Source: Siphlonurus alternatus (lineage: Eukaryota > Arthropoda > Insecta > Ephemeroptera > Siphlonuridae). Taken from it: a stretch of DNA of 64,000 bases. The stretch covers positions 879,501 to 943,500 of the forward strand of contig OX463782.1 of assembly GCA_949825025.1 (NCBI GenBank). Reading direction: 5' to 3'. A program made the position numbers and the translations under genes. Shown one piece after another: positions 51,144 to 64,000 of this stretch. The notes below the pieces were generated by a model. It ran no database searches, was not told the DNA's origin, and saw only the letters and a list, made by a program, of their open reading frames with translations. Positions within the stretch are counted from its first letter, which is position 1. The number at the start of each line of letters is the position of its first letter.

Positions 51144-52624
51144 AAATGCTGCAAATGCTTATAAAAATGTTTAATAGATAATTATTATATAATATACGTA
51201 CACTTATCGCTCGGTGTAGAGGGTTCTACTAAGTAAAATATGTATAAAAAAGAACATAATTACTGTTGTGACTTTGTTGCTAAATGTTAGACTAGTTTTG
51301 ATGTAAATTTTTTTATGCTTTATATTTAATCATAAAGTCCATAGCACATACTCATTGTCAGTTTTCTTCCATATTTTCACTTCAATTAAGGAACAAAATT
51401 CAAATGCATGCATATCTCAAACATTCAGACAAAAGATTATATTTTTATCCTCATACAGATGTATAATGACTGTTCAATTCTACTCACTTTATTTTGTATG
51501 CAAGATTTTTTTAATTAAAACTACTTTTATATAATTATGCACATTTACTGATTAACAAATAAAATAAAATATATGACATTATAAAATAGGCTTAAATATT
51601 ATATTATAAATTATAAGTGAGACTTCATATCTTTCAAAGTGCTATATCGTTAGTATATTAATTTTTTGATTGGTTGGTTGGTTGACATTTTGGGGCAATT
51701 GACACATTTTGGTCATGTATGCCCCCAGCGCGGCCATTTATTGGCCGCAAATGATTTTTTTAGTTCTATAGAGAGTGCGAAATAAAGTTATAATTAATTT
51801 AAGTTTTTTAGTGTCTTCATAAATTTATCTAATTTCGACCCTTTAAATAAACTCTAATTAAAATTTCATACACTGATGGCTATTGATTTTAGTTTAAACT
51901 GCTCACAAGCATTTTAAAATACCATTCACACTTTAACATCATAATTATGTTTGAAAAAAAAGAAAAACATCTGATCTGACAATGCTTACTATTGGACAAG
52001 AAAAAAAAACTACGTAAAAATAACGATAATATTGTATTATAGATGGATCTCAAGTAATAGTTTTGTGTTTTAGTTTTCTAGAAGAAATTAACTGTGATGT
52101 AAATGAATGTGGCAAAAGCAGTGTTTTTTTGTTGTGGTCTTCGATGAAGAATCTTTCCATGGAACACTAATTAGTGTAATATTTAACTTGGACATTGTTA
52201 ACAATATGTCCATTATTAATTTATGTACTATGTGTGTGTAGTTAGGCAATAAGGAAATAGGATTCAGCTTATAAGGCTTGTATTATTGTGCTATACTATA
52301 TTTAACTACATTAATATAATGTATGATATAGCTTAAAATTTAAAATACTGTGTTGAATTGCAATGTAAGTAATAATAATTTAAGTTTATAAATTACAATA
52401 CTCTTTTAAATAATTTGAATTGAATAATTTTCTTATATTCTTATAACATTATGTTTTTTTAGATAATTTTTTTGCTTCCTCCTTAAAAAAAAAAAGTAAA
52501 TAAATTTATTACCATTGAAAAGAGCTCAAACGTTAAAAGTAATGAAAATATTCAATAGAATCACTAGTTAAAAATAGCACATATTTCTAGATTTAAAATC
52601 TGATCCTTAAACTTTCAACTTGTA

Positions 52625-52638
52625 CCGCTAGGTGGCAG
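52625..52638 (+). promoter_or_regulatory. CTCF-like motif
   Basis: CCGCTAGGTGGCAG closely matches the CTCF core shared by insects and vertebrates. It lies between SerT and the next downstream exons. Confidence 0.35.
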
Positions 52639-54551
52639 TGATGCTAACGGCCTGAAAGTTCGGCAACTTTTCATGCATGCCAGCACCGCAGGTTACATAA
52701 ACAACATTTCTTGCAGGCTGTAGAATTTGTCGAGAATTAGAACAATCACTAAGTGTCAATAATTTTAGTGATATTAATGTGGTGATGAGTGTTTAGATAA
52801 ATTAATCAAGTATGAGCTAAAAACGCCTCAGTATAGAATTTTTGATGCTGAATGGTGTAAAGAATTTGTGTTAACCTTGACTGCAGTGCTACCCCTGCAC
52901 GCGATCATAAAGCAATGCAGTCATTGGGAATGAAATTAATGGAGGATATTACACGACCTGTCAGTTCTCATTAAAATAAATGTACTAGCAATTTTTATTA
53001 ATCTCTAATTTAAGAGGAATGAAAAAAGTCCCACCAAAACTACATCATAATTGTGCGTTTCTATGTGGTATAAGAAAAATGTATATTAATTTAGAAACAT
53101 AAATGTTGTAATGCTAATAAGTCTCAAAATATTTATTGCAATTGTTGTTGACGTACTTAATTGTAAAAATCAATCAAATATCCTGTGGTGCCTGCCTCGT
53201 CCTGCTACAGCCAGGTAGGATGAGGTACATTATATATGTTGTAAAAAGAAGTTATTGTATAACAAAAATATTATTATACAATAATAAAACAATTATTGTT
53301 AATAAAAGAAGTGAAAACGAAGTTTTGTTTTATTTCCAATTTTGATTTGATTAAAAAAAAAAACATTAATAGGTATTCATATAAGGCATAAGGCTGAAAT
53401 CAACTGGTTAGTTGAAACAAATTTCAGCCTTAGAAACGCTACGAATATGGCCGAGATTTAAATTGACTAACACAAAACACAAGTTCTTCTTTCATATATA
53501 GGAAAAATGATAGTGGCTTTAATGCAGCCCCTTTAAAAAAATTATTCAGGGTTTTGTTTTGGATAATGTTTTGAAAAAGATCGATTTTTTTTTCAATTTG
53601 AATAATCCTGACCATTTGAGAGATGATAAAAAAAACAATGTCGATGTTCCTTTAAGGACAATAAACATACAATCAATCTTACCATATTATCAGAAAGCTG
53701 ATATCGAATATAATATTATCTACGTGAGAAACTGCGCGTGTATGCATTTCTGTAATATTGATTTCAATAACTATTCACATGGTCATATCACAAAAACATC
53801 TGAGCATATCACGAGATATTTTTACTAACAATGTTTTTAAAACTGTAACTCATGTTTTATAAAATACGAATCAATAACAATATCACGTTGTCAAAATAAA
53901 GCCACCAAACAATAATATTAAAATGTAAATAGATAAATTTCAAGGTTATAAACTATGAAATAATGAGGTACATTAATTATTCGATTATTTAAAATTTAAA
54001 TTCAAACATCATGTTGGATTGTCTTGTTTTTTTCATAATACAATATTTAATATATACAACATTGCATAAAATTTGATACTATTATTTTTTTAAATTAAAA
54101 ATATAACGTTTTTCTTTGCAAAGTTTAGGAATAAGCTGAATATGGTTAAACTGCATCATTATCTCTTGAAAACATAAGAAAAAATGTTTTGTTTTTACTC
54201 AATTTTGCATGTTTTTTTTTTTTTTTTGTTTGTTTGTTTTTTTTTTTTACAATGATTATTTAACTATTACGTTGAAAATTCACGTTACATCAAAAAATAA
54301 ACAAGAGCGTAATTGTGCACTAGACGACCACGTGATTTATACATTGCAACTTATACGGTATCATATTACTATGAGTTTATGGGTTCAAGGGTATCAGTTT
54401 GACCTTGAAGGGGCTGTGACTCTTAAAAATTAAGGACAGGTCAGGATCAAACAATAGGAAAGATGCGTAAACATCATCAACATGGTTAAATTAAATAATA
54501 AGCTAAATTGACGGACGTGTGAATTGTTGCGGAAAAGTGACCCCTGTTACC

Positions 54552-54691
54552 ATGACAACGCCCCCAAGCGGCGCAGTGCTGGTGTCGCGGTGTACCGTGC
54601 ATGCCAGCAGCGCCGGAACGAGGCACCACACCACCTCAAGCGACCAGCAAAGCCGCAAGCAACCACACACACGCTCGCTTTACCAATTAAG
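54552..54691 (+). CDS. Exon A of the unrecognised gene
   Basis: It reads MTTPPSGAVLVSRCTVHASS onward to QLS across the junction. It has a strong donor, AAG|GTAAGA. In another frame it reads VYRACQQRRNEAPHHLKRPA, but that frame stops five codons into exon B. Confidence 0.4.
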
Positions 54692-57600
54692 GTAAGACAG
54701 TAACGCTAATCTTCATCTTTTTTAAGTATGTTTATTTACTAATGTGATAATGAAAAGGGTATATTATACCAAATCACTTACAACCAAATTCAGGGGTTCA
54801 ATCAAGTACTGAATTTGGTGATAACATAGTGCTAAATTTATGTGTTTGTAAATTGATGCTAAAAAATATTGATAATACCCCGTGATATTCTGGAAAAATA
54901 TTTTTAATTTAATTAATTTATAATAATATTTAAAATTTAGTAAGTGAATCAACTAAGCAAATTTAATTAACTGTAAGAAAATTTCAGTTTTATAACAGAT
55001 TAGAAAAGAAACAGGAGCAGGAGTACGTCTCGTATTATTTTTATTTATTCTCTTCAAATTCCACTATACTTTCGTCCAAAGAACATTTATGAAACGTAAA
55101 AAATATAATTAAAACAAATACCCATTTATTTTAATTTTATGTAGTTAAGAAAGAAGGTCTTTATTCTTTCTTGGCTTAAGATGATAGTACAGGATTTTTT
55201 TTTTTATATATTACAGTATATTATTTAAATTTACTTCAAAGCCAACAAATATTATTTTGCTTTGCATTTGCAAATCAATTTTCCTTTTAAACACAACATT
55301 GTCAACATATTTTATGGTAACAAGAACAACATTCGTATAAATTAAAACCACAGTATAATATGCCATTTGTTATTTTAGTACAAATTTTAAAATATTTTAC
55401 GTTCAAAATGAAACTAATGAAATAACTTTTAAAATTACGTTGTACATAAAATTACGAAATAAGGACTGGACAATTATATTTGATGCGATAAGGTCAATAC
55501 TTTTTGTGTCACAAAACTTTATCGAGCTGCTCGCGTGGTGAATGGAAGCCTCATGCACGCTCGGCTGGGTATACCCCCACAGATCCCTCTCTACAGATCG
55601 CGTGATTCTTATATAAGGTAGACATCGGCGGGGTCTGGTTCTCATGCGTACCACCTGATGGTACTTGCAAAGCATGGAGGATCATCCAGAGGCCAAGGTC
55701 TCTAATTGAACTGCGTCACCTTGGAAACGTGGTCACAAACAAACTCTCCTCGCGCAGCCTGCTGCAATTTTCAACCGCCGCAACAGATCGCTTTATCTTA
55801 AGTCCTTAAAATTGTTTTACATAATGAAATATACAAATTTAGGTTTACTATCTATAAAAATAATAATATAAATAAATTCCAAATTATTAAAAAAAAAATA
55901 AATAAAAATGGTATGTTTTGGTTGCTTTTTTCATCTGTGAATTTATTTAAGATTTTTTCATGAATCATTTGTTTTTATTCAAAATGACAATCAGAGAAAA
56001 CGATTTAGGCTCCTTCTAAAAATAGAGATTGTAAATAACATAATTATTTTTTAATGTGTATTGAAATTCAGAAACTTCATTATATAGCAACTTGAACTTC
56101 AGCTTCCACGAATAATTCATATTTCAGAACATATAATTCAAACAGCTATTTGGGTAAATGGGTAGTATTTTTTTTTTTTAATCAAACCCTATTGGGAACT
56201 TTTAATTGCTAATTATATTCTAATTTGAAACCCCAAACCTTCCGAAACCCTAACTTGAACGTTTTTTTTGTGGGCTCATCCAGAACGGGGGCGACCACGG
56301 CCTTGCAATCCATCCCGACATTTGCCTGCGACTGAGGGAAACGTGGAAACCTCAGCCAGGATGAACGCTACAGCTTTTGTCAATGAACCGGAAGTGCAAT
56401 GGACCAAAGCCAGGGGAACCACATAGTGGAAAAATGCAACGATTTACCCCGGCGTGGGAAACGTTTTTTTTTTTTTTTTTTTTTTTTAATGGTCACCCAT
56501 GATCCAACTACTGGACTACTAATCACGCTCGGCGTTGCTTGACTTCGGTGATCTGACGAGACCCGGTCAAGCGCACTGCGCCACACCTCCCACTGAGTAG
56601 TATTGATGTGCATATGTTTTCTGAAATAATTAGGGCAGAAGCTCTGACGTCACACGGCACGTTGCGATGGTGAGAGAAAAACAACAACAATAATAATAAA
56701 GCTGTATTGTCTCGTGCAGGTGTTGTTGACAATGTGGAAATTGTTACACTTCATATTATAGTGTCGGCAGCATGGCGGCTGCAAGTCAATATTTATTTGT
56801 GTTATTTTCCGTTCCCAAAATGTAACAGAAAAGCAAAATATTAAAATTTAAGATTTGTGTGTGAAATAGTGGCATGCAGAGTTAAAATATCAAGGAATTT
56901 TCAACACCTTACTGCAAAACAAAAAATGCCGTATTTTGCAGCCTTATACTTTTAGAGAGCGAAATAGAAACTCGAAAACACCATTTATTTTTTATTATTA
57001 TTATATTTTAGCAAGCACCATCAAGCTGAAACCACATGTAATTGGACCCAGGGAGTTGAATCAAATATATGAACATAATTAATATATTATATATTTATTT
57101 TGTTTTACAAGGATACACCCCTAAGAGCTTACAGCTCGCGGCGGGGTAATGAGAAGGGAGGGAAAGGATGGCAGCCACGGCTTGTAACGCGTCCCAGTAT
57201 TTGCTGAGGTGATACTGAGGGAACCGTGGAAAACCTCAGTCAGGACGGACACCTCTACTTTTTATCAATGGGTCAAAGTGATGTCCAAAGCCCACACACA
57301 AGTGCATCACTGCACTGGGTGGAAAATGAGATTATTTATTCCAGGGAAGGAGCAACGTACGTAATTTTTACTTGAAACGGTCACCCATCCAAGTACTAAC
57401 CACGCTCGACGTAGCCTGACTTCGGTGATCTAACGAGAACCGATCAATGCACTGCGCCACGCTCGACCTCTACATACATATACATAATTAATAGTAGAAA
57501 TCTTTGAAAATACTACGACTTTACCAAGGGTACATTTCTATTTATTTAAAATAATTTTATTGTATCTACAACATAACCAAATCGTGTGACATTAAATGCA

Positions 57601-60600
57601 TACGACTCGAACTGTAAATATAATAAACTTCTAATGTAATTTTTTTTTCCTGTTTTCGATAGTTGCATACGAAGCATATGAAATATTCCAAACCGAAATT
57701 ATATAAAATACGAACGCAGTACTTTCCTGGCCTCACAAATTAAATTATTTGTTATTATAGCGACACCACCATGCATGGTTAGCCTTCATATATAAAGCCC
57801 GTTAGAATTAATTTTTTAGTACAACTTTCTATGTCTTCTTTGGTTTAGCCCCCGTTATAACCAAATCAGTAATAAAATATTTCGTGAATACACCCCCAGG
57901 ATATCGTCCGAAATTCCACGCAATAATGATCGAGTCACTCACCTGATTTCATTGTTGCACAGATTGCTCATTATTGCGGACAAGGAACGATATGTTGGTG
58001 ATATACGTCAGTTTTATTATTAACCGATATTACCATGAACTCCCACGTGAGTCACGTGACCTGAGGGCAATCGGGGGTCAGTCACCTCGATTCAACCAGG
58101 AAGTATATCTTGATCCACCATGTTAATTTTGTTGTTTTAATTAACAGAATAATATATAATATTTACAACTTTTATGTTGTTCTCAAGTATTATGACTATC
58201 GATCTGAAAATTAGTATTACATAACTTTCTGAACTAGTTTTTAATATAATTGAATGTGAAGTTCACCCCACTTTATATGGTGTCACTTCTAAATAAAAAT
58301 ATTATAGATAGCTTTAACGCCAGAAAGGGGCGTGGTCGTAAATATTGAACTTTAAATGTTTTTTCATAGACTATGAATTTAAAATTCTGGATAAATAATC
58401 AGAGAAAAAAACTTTTTTTGCTTTATTTATGCAAATTAAAAAAAATCATTGTTATACATAATTTGTACGTATAAATGCTATTATATGGTCGATCAGATGG
58501 CAATAAATTAAATAATTCTATATAGTCTTATGAATTGAACCTCTTAGCTGCTAAATAAAAATAATTTGTATCATGTTCTTAAGAAGTTATGTCGCAGTTA
58601 CGTTTTTTCGTTGGATCTATTTTACGTCACAGAACGAATCCTTACAACGTCTGATATAATTTAATATTCTTAGCCTTTCCATAAAATTGTATATTAATAT
58701 TGATTTTTGCAGAGCATATATGACAGTGTGGTATTTTTGGCACAAGGACATCCAAGGACTCGGATAATTACTATCACGTGATCGAGGGGCAAGTTTGCAT
58801 GCAGGAAATGATGTAATGAATACGTGACAACGTGGAATATTAATCTAACTTTAGGGTTGGCCAAGAACATAGAAACTTTTTCCTTCAGTAAAATATTTCA
58901 AGTCCTTTTAGCAACCACAGAAATCTTAAAACAAACAATAACAAAAATGCAATAGACTTCAATTATTTTGTTTAGAAAATTTTATTTCATAAATTTCATA
59001 ATCAATTTAGCTTATATCGTTACCCGCGCACCGACATATATTGGTCTCAATATGTGTCGTCAGATTTCGAGTTTCTAACAGCTTTATCTTTGTATGTTGC
59101 AGCCAATGCATTAGCATAGGACAAAATGTTGAAAAATTATTGTAAATTATTTAAAAGAAAATAAAAATTTCTAAAAATAATAATAATAATTAAAAAGTTT
59201 GCAAACTAAAAATTTGATATTTTGCTCACTTCACAATTTTTATTTTCGTTTTAAATAATTTACACTATTTTGTTAAGTTTTTGCCTGTGTACAGCATAAT
59301 TTTGTATGTGTCATTGCGGCTTGTTTTTACTCATCCCCTGTAAAATAGGTTTGATTTCTGCTCATTCAAGCGCCTTATAGGACAAGGCACCAAATGTTTT
59401 CCATAGTGAACGTGTGCTTTTAATCAAATAAAATTAATAATTTCTTTATTGAAATTTCTTTTTAAATTTTAGCTTCTTTTATTTCAAGCTCTATGCTTAT
59501 AAAAACTAAGCAAGATTTTCAGAATTTTTACATTTTTTATTCATGATTTACAACGGATGAACGGCGGGCTACTATTTGCGTCTAGATAATATAAAAACTC
59601 AAAAGTTCCTCAACAAAGTTTGGCAAAGCGAGCCTATGTAGCTGATGCGGCTACCGCGCGCCAGGTGAATTTAATATAAAAAAGTTTGTGATGAGTTGGC
59701 CAGCAAGAAAGACACACAAACATTGCAAAGAAAGTTGAATACAAGCAACGCTCATGTTGTAATATCATTTAAAAGTAAATAGCAAAGCAAATAAAAAATA
59801 ACTTGGGTTTCTGCAGTCTGCACTACTATAATATAAAAATACTACGGAAATGCTATCTGATGTTTTACGTGAATTTTTGAAACAGCCTATATTACATTTA
59901 TCATGATTTATACGATAATTTAAATTTTTTTAAAAAATATCTAACATGCATGGAACATTAATTTATTTAAATATGTAATTTTCATTTGAATCAACATTAA
60001 AACATAACAGTTTTTATATTGATATTTCGTTATAATTTACATAATATATATGATAAAAAATTAACATTCTGCTAACTAAATTTTGAAATTAAAATCCACA
60101 GTAATTAAAAAGTTCAAGTTAAAGGTATGGCTATATAAATAGAAGAATATAAATATACAATGAAGGGGATTTACAGCGACGAGGCGCAATTTTGGTATAC
60201 TGACTTTACAACAGTCATTGTATTGCAGTTGGTCGGTGCGCTGTAGGTCCATGAAGCACAAGGAGCTGCTGGCGCCCCCCAGCCCCCACGAGCCCGCCCC
60301 CACCGCCTCCGGAACGCACCAACAACGCAAGAAGCCACACATGCTGCCCCCGCTCGCTGACAAGAGGAAGAATTCGGTGAGTTTTTTATTACACCTGGTC
60401 AGGTGTTGATCTTTCTCGACCAATCAACCTTCCCCCCATGATTTTTTAATTAACACACAAACTTGGTGAAATTTAAAACGATAATTTTTAGCTTTTAATT
60501 AACTTTTACTATATCTAATTTAATAATTTAATACCACTCTGCATGTCTAGAATTGAATAACAAATTTGAATAGGATAACTTTCATCTGTTTGGTAACAAA

Positions 60601-61613
60601 GCCGGAAGGGAGTATTGTTGTGTCGAGTCACGTCGGAGCTGATTGTTGGAGAGAAACTCGCGATGGTGGCGCCCGCCCGCAAACATTTGCACAGCAATCG
60701 AAATTTCCTGCTTCATTCCAGGATCAATTTATTACTAGATTTGCTTTTGAAGTCACAATTTTCTTGAAGCATCATCGTGGCAAATATTGTAAACATAATA
60801 TTTAGTCACAAATAAAATAAATATACAATTTGTTTCTCTTAATTTTTTTAATTTGAGAAATTAGTTGATAATTAATAACTCTTCTCATGATTAATTATAT
60901 AATTAACATAATGTCAGTCACATAATTTGCATTAAAAAAATTGAAAATTAATTGTCATATTTGTCAACATTGACAGACATTATCATGATGTCACTTTGTG
61001 TTGGTAAAATTGGCAGCCTTAAGAAGTCAGAGGGAGAAATTTATAAAGTTAGTCAACATTACAGGACCAGTGAAAGTGCAGTTTGCATCTTAGTGATATG
61101 TTTAGTTTACATTGCACCTTCATAATATGAAACGAAAACATTAGCAAGGCAAGCATTAGGAAAGACTTATGGAACATTTTCACGAAATATCAAAGAAAAA
61201 TACTTGAAGTGTGCATCAGTGTGAAATAATTCCCTGCTCAAATAATAGACAAACTGGGTCCCAAATTGCCAAATTGTGGAGTCTCAAGATCAAGTATTTA
61301 AAAAAAAAAAAAATCAAAATGTTGTACTTTTTTCTTCTATAATTGTGGTTTTAAAACTGTGCCCAAATGAGCTTGGGCTAAAAAATTTGTGCCTCAGGTG
61401 GAGTGGCTCCCTCGCGGCAGTCCCCCGCCCTCATGGCGGCGGCCCAGCCTGGAGGACGGCCAGCTGGGCGAGGAGCGCGCGGACCGTCCGGCCGTCAGAG
61501 TCAGTCGCTGCAGTGAGGCCCCCGAGGAGGCCGCCGTGGCGAGGACCTCTGGTGGCCTCCGCACCCCCAAGTACGCCCCTCTGGAGCCCATCAAGAGGAA
61601 GACTACACCCTGA
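54552..61613 (+). CDS. Unrecognised three-exon gene, 167 aa
   Basis: Three GC-rich blocks join in phase: 54552-54691, 60229-60376 and 61398-61613. Splice sites are TTAAG|GTAAGA to TATTGCAG|T (phase 2), then AATTCG|GTGAGT to TGCCTCAG|G (phase 0). The ATG at 54552 has A at -3 and an in-frame TAA 45 nt upstream. The product is 167 aa, rich in Pro, Arg, Lys and Ser, with no membrane segment or domain I recognise. Segments include KHKELLAPPSPHEPAPTASG, RKKPHMLPPLADKRKNS, RRPSLEDGQLGEERADRPAV and LRTPKYAPLEPIKRKTTP at the end. It looks intrinsically disordered and could be a nuclear or adaptor protein. The first exon is open in all three frames, so its start and frame are the least certain part; more 5' exons are possible. 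Two 5S SINEs lie in intron 1. Confidence 0.45.
54692..56261 (+). other. Intron A, first part
   Basis: AT-rich, except for a GC-richer patch at 55480-55800 (CGTACCACCTGATGGTAC, CCTTGGAAACGTGGTCAC) that has no supported frame and may be regulatory. Confidence 0.4.
56262..56588 (-). mobile_element. 5S rRNA-derived SINE, copy 2
   Basis: Read on the minus strand: GGCGCAGTGCGCTTGACCGG, TCAGATCACCGAAGTCAAGC and ATGGGTGACC, then a body like copy 1, ending in an A-tail seen here as T at 56262-56269. An extra T-run of about 27 lies inside the body at 56466-56487. The 5S C-box is damaged (TCCAGTAGTTGGATCATGGG). Confidence 0.8.
57098..57470 (-). mobile_element. 5S rRNA-derived SINE, copy 3
   Basis: Read on the minus strand: GTGGCGCAGTGCATTGATCG, CTAACG-type 5S blocks, GTTAGTACTTGGATGGGTGA, then the same body as copy 1, ending at CTTAGGGGTGTATCCTTGTA and a short A-rich tail. 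The C-box is intact. Confidence 0.85.
57471..60228 (+). other. Intron A, last part
   Basis: AT-rich, no exon seen. Two E-boxes (CACGTG) lie 3 bp apart at 58044-58058 and another (ATCACGTGAT) near 58775. Confidence 0.4.
60229..60376 (+). CDS. Exon B of the unrecognised gene
   Basis: It opens after TGTATTGCAG with one base that completes Ser, then WSVRCRSMKHKELLAPPSPH to PPLADKRKNS, and ends in a good donor TCG|GTGAGT. Pro- and Lys/Arg-rich. Confidence 0.6.
60377..61397 (+). other. Intron B
   Basis: AT-rich with a GC-richer patch at 60595-60700 (GTCGAGTCACGTCGGAGCTG, GTGGCGCCCGCCCG) that has no splice sites supporting an exon. Confidence 0.4.
61398..61613 (+). CDS. Exon C, terminal exon of the unrecognised gene
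   Basis: The acceptor is TTTGTGCCTCAG. Seventy-one residues run from VEWLPRGSPPPSWRRPSLED to PIKRKTTP and TGA. The composition is Arg, Pro, Ala and Glu-rich. The antisense open frames here are shadows of its high GC content. Confidence 0.6.
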   Translation: MEWLPRGSPPPSWRRPSLEDGQLGEERADRPAVRVSRCSEAPEEAAVARTSGGLRTPKYAPLEPIKRKTTP

Positions 61614-62021
61614 CCTGACACCCCGCACCCTGCTGCTACTACTAGCTCTAGTGTGCATCCCCCTGTTACAAAACATATACCTGGATCTTACTAGCAAATA
61701 TAAAAAAATTAAATTATAACGTTTGTTGTCCAGTAGGGGGGGGAAGAGGTACCATTCTTATTATTTTATATGGGACAACGTAGAAGGTCCCGTTAATTGA
61801 TACGATGAGCTGCCAGTTGCATTCAACATCCTCTTATTGAACCTTCTACGATCAATAACTTCATGATAAAAAATGTGAGGTGTATACCCCCCCCCCCAAA
61901 TTTAATTTAACATGAACTAAACCTTATATATCGCTATCAGAGTAACTAAACTGTATCATGGGTAAAATATTGCCTCATTTAATATGGATAAAACAATCAT
62001 GAATCATTTATAACTGACACG

Positions 62022-62027
62022 AATAAA
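62022..62027 (+). terminator. Candidate polyadenylation signal
   Basis: AATAAA about 410 bp after the stop of exon C; another AATAAA-like motif follows directly. Confidence 0.3.
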
Positions 62028-63277
62028 AAATAAACATGTTCTTTGGTATTTAGCTATTTACTAATAAACTTGAAAAATTACATTTAATGCATGCTTGTAA
62101 AATTATTAGTTTATCCGTGAAATAAAATTAAAAAAAGTAACGAAGGTTATATAAAATATTTTAAGGTTGAAATCAACGGAAAAGTCACTACTTTAAAATA
62201 TTCCCACTTAAATCATTGCATATTATTTAAGTCTTTGTAAATGGAAATAATCTTCTATTGTATTATAAATTATTCCTTTCATTCTATTTTCAAGTAATTA
62301 AAAGCACCCTAAACTATTTCATCCTCTAAGGTTTGTATATTTTGCTTTTTACTATCATCTAAACCTTTTTCCATCAATTCTATTTTTGTGGGTTAAATTG
62401 TAAAAAAATAAGTGTATGGAAAACAACATTGTCCGGTGTTTGATAATGCTATTGTGGTTGCTAAGATACCAGCAAAAGACACATAATATGACATTTTAAA
62501 CGCATTGATCTACGTGTGTAGGTAAAAAAAAAAAAAAAAAAATTAATAACCAACACTAGATACCAAGCCTTTATTAATTGCTGCACCTGTTTGCCACATA
62601 TTTACAAATTCATTATAATATTAAATAATCTTATAATATTAAATTAATTTAAATACTAAATTATAACTACTTTAAAATTATGTCAAAAAAACTCTGTGAT
62701 AGGCTTCATTATAATATAAATTATAATTTAAACATACTATCCGTAGGTATAGATCTAATTAATTATATATAATAAAAATACAATTATTATTTATCGAGTA
62801 ATTATTGTGTGTAAAATTTCATAATGCAGCAATATAAATCCTCCTTTAATGAAGAGTTAGCAAGGTATATTAAATCATAAATTACATCATATTATTATGT
62901 AACTGAAATGGTCATTAAAAATATATTCACAATAAAATTTGACGCTTTTCTTATTTAATTAAAATTTGTACCCAAATTAGATTTACTTTTTGTAAATTAA
63001 ATATCAAAGTCAGTAAAATATCATAAAAGAAGATATTCAGTAAATTAACTTTTAATATAATAATACATCACAGTACATCAGTAAAAATAATAGTGTAGTA
63101 AAATTATATTAATTATTCATAGATAGTGTAACATTTAAAAGTTAATGTCTGACATTAGAATATATAAGGATAAATTATTTATAAATTAAAATGATACTGT
63201 GAGAAAGTTAAGAAAGCAGTGAAGACGTGATGACTGTTTTTCAATTTTCGAATCTATATTCGATTCCACAATATACA

Positions 63278-63278
<1 letters not shown>

Positions 63279-63351
<73 letters not shown>
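63279..63351. repeat. (TA)n microsatellite
   Basis: About 36 TA units. Confidence 0.95.
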
Positions 63352-63358
<7 letters not shown>

Positions 63359-64000
63359 TGCTGTAATAAAAGTATTGTGTATAATATATACAGTTCAGTA
63401 TATCACTTAATTAACCATATAATTATGCGATAGAATTATAATAATATTTAATTGTTTATTATTTTCTACGACACCTAGCTCTATAGCGCAAGTGTTCTGA
63501 ATATTTTGAATACATTCCTATATACAGTGTCCTACACCCTACAGAGAGAGAGAGAGAGCGTCATGAAAAGGTTCGGAAAAACAGCAACACAATACAAACC
63601 AATGGCGCTAATGACAAGAAAGAGATTAATTGTTTTGGGGCCACTTTCGATTTTTATTAAAAGCCTCGTAACTATATTTTTTTATGTCCTCACATCATTA
63701 AAGAATCAAGGGGAAGGGAGTATAGTTCATCATGATATTAATTATATAAAACTCCATATTTTTTAATATTAAAAGTTAACCTAGCCTCCGTCAGTATCAC
63801 ATAATGCATGTATTGTGTCTAAAATATATATTTATTCATAATTAATTAAAGAGTATAGAATTTTCAGCAAAACGTTATTGTTTGCAGCTAAAACTCTATT
63901 AAGTATATACGTACAGTACACATCAATACAACATGTTTATTTTTCTTAATTATAATTACAACTATATATGGCTTCATCAATAATAATTGTCGTTTCAAAA

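Larger units (their letters stand above)
50405..54551. other. AT-rich intergenic sequence
   Basis: No exon is recognised. It includes the CRE/NRF1-like cluster at 51060-51143 and the CTCF-like site at 52625-52638. The open frames near 53136 and 53559 are AT-rich and match no family I know. Confidence 0.45.
61614..64000. other. Likely 3'UTR, then AT-rich sequence
   Basis: A small inverted repeat (CGTAGAAGGT ... ACCTTCTACG) lies at about 61781-61850, next to C/G runs. The first AATAAA is at 62022. Beyond this only AT-rich sequence and an A-run at 62526 are seen. Confidence 0.4.

Noticed and set aside
55403..55800. Exon in the GC-richer patch
   Set aside because: No frame with both splice sites, and the antisense frame is unlike any family.
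61394..61697. Antisense frames of 75 and 88 codons
   Set aside because: They mirror the GC-rich exon C; the sense frame has matching splice phases.

Overview
This window is animal nuclear DNA, most likely from an arthropod (probably an insect or other pancrustacean). It is very AT-rich, with long introns, short GC-rich exons, GT-AG splice sites and many decayed transposable elements. The best-supported gene encodes a protein of fly-type serotonin transporter sequence, which points to an arthropod. The species cannot be named from this sequence alone.

Layout, all genes on the + strand. (1) 1-3.2 kb: two decayed non-LTR retrotransposon fragments, then the last coding exon of an unrecognised coiled-coil protein gene (2786-3161), with a foldback element just after its stop codon. 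(2) 3.2-10.2 kb: repeats and AT-rich spacer. (3) About 10.3-50.3 kb: a complete serotonin transporter gene (SerT, SLC6A4 orthologue). It has an inferred 5'UTR exon near 10.4-10.65 kb and 12 coding exons from 23,247 to 50,132. All splice phases agree and the protein is 633 aa. (4) 50.4-54.5 kb: spacer with a CRE/NRF1-like cluster and a CTCF-like motif. (5) 54.55-61.6 kb: three GC-rich exons with compatible phases that could encode an unrecognised 167-aa proline- and basic-rich protein. Two 5S-rRNA-derived SINEs lie in its first intron. (6) 61.6-64 kb: AT-rich sequence with nothing recognised.

The striking feature is the density of foldback (self-complementary) elements: about ten, from 130 to 490 bp. 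Two were themselves targets of insertion. A Ginger-like deletion derivative sits in one, and a 5S SINE splits another. Several lie at sensitive points of the SerT gene: three tandem 70-bp hairpins start 10 bp after a splice donor, one hairpin ends 27 bp before the last exon, and another lies at the poly(A) signal just after it. Two of the elements also carry CRE (TGACGTCA) sites into SerT introns.

Functionally, SerT would clear extracellular serotonin by Na+/Cl- coupled uptake. The protein has Phe97 and Met174 where human SERT has Tyr95 and Ile172. This is the fly-type pair linked to weak binding of several antidepressants.
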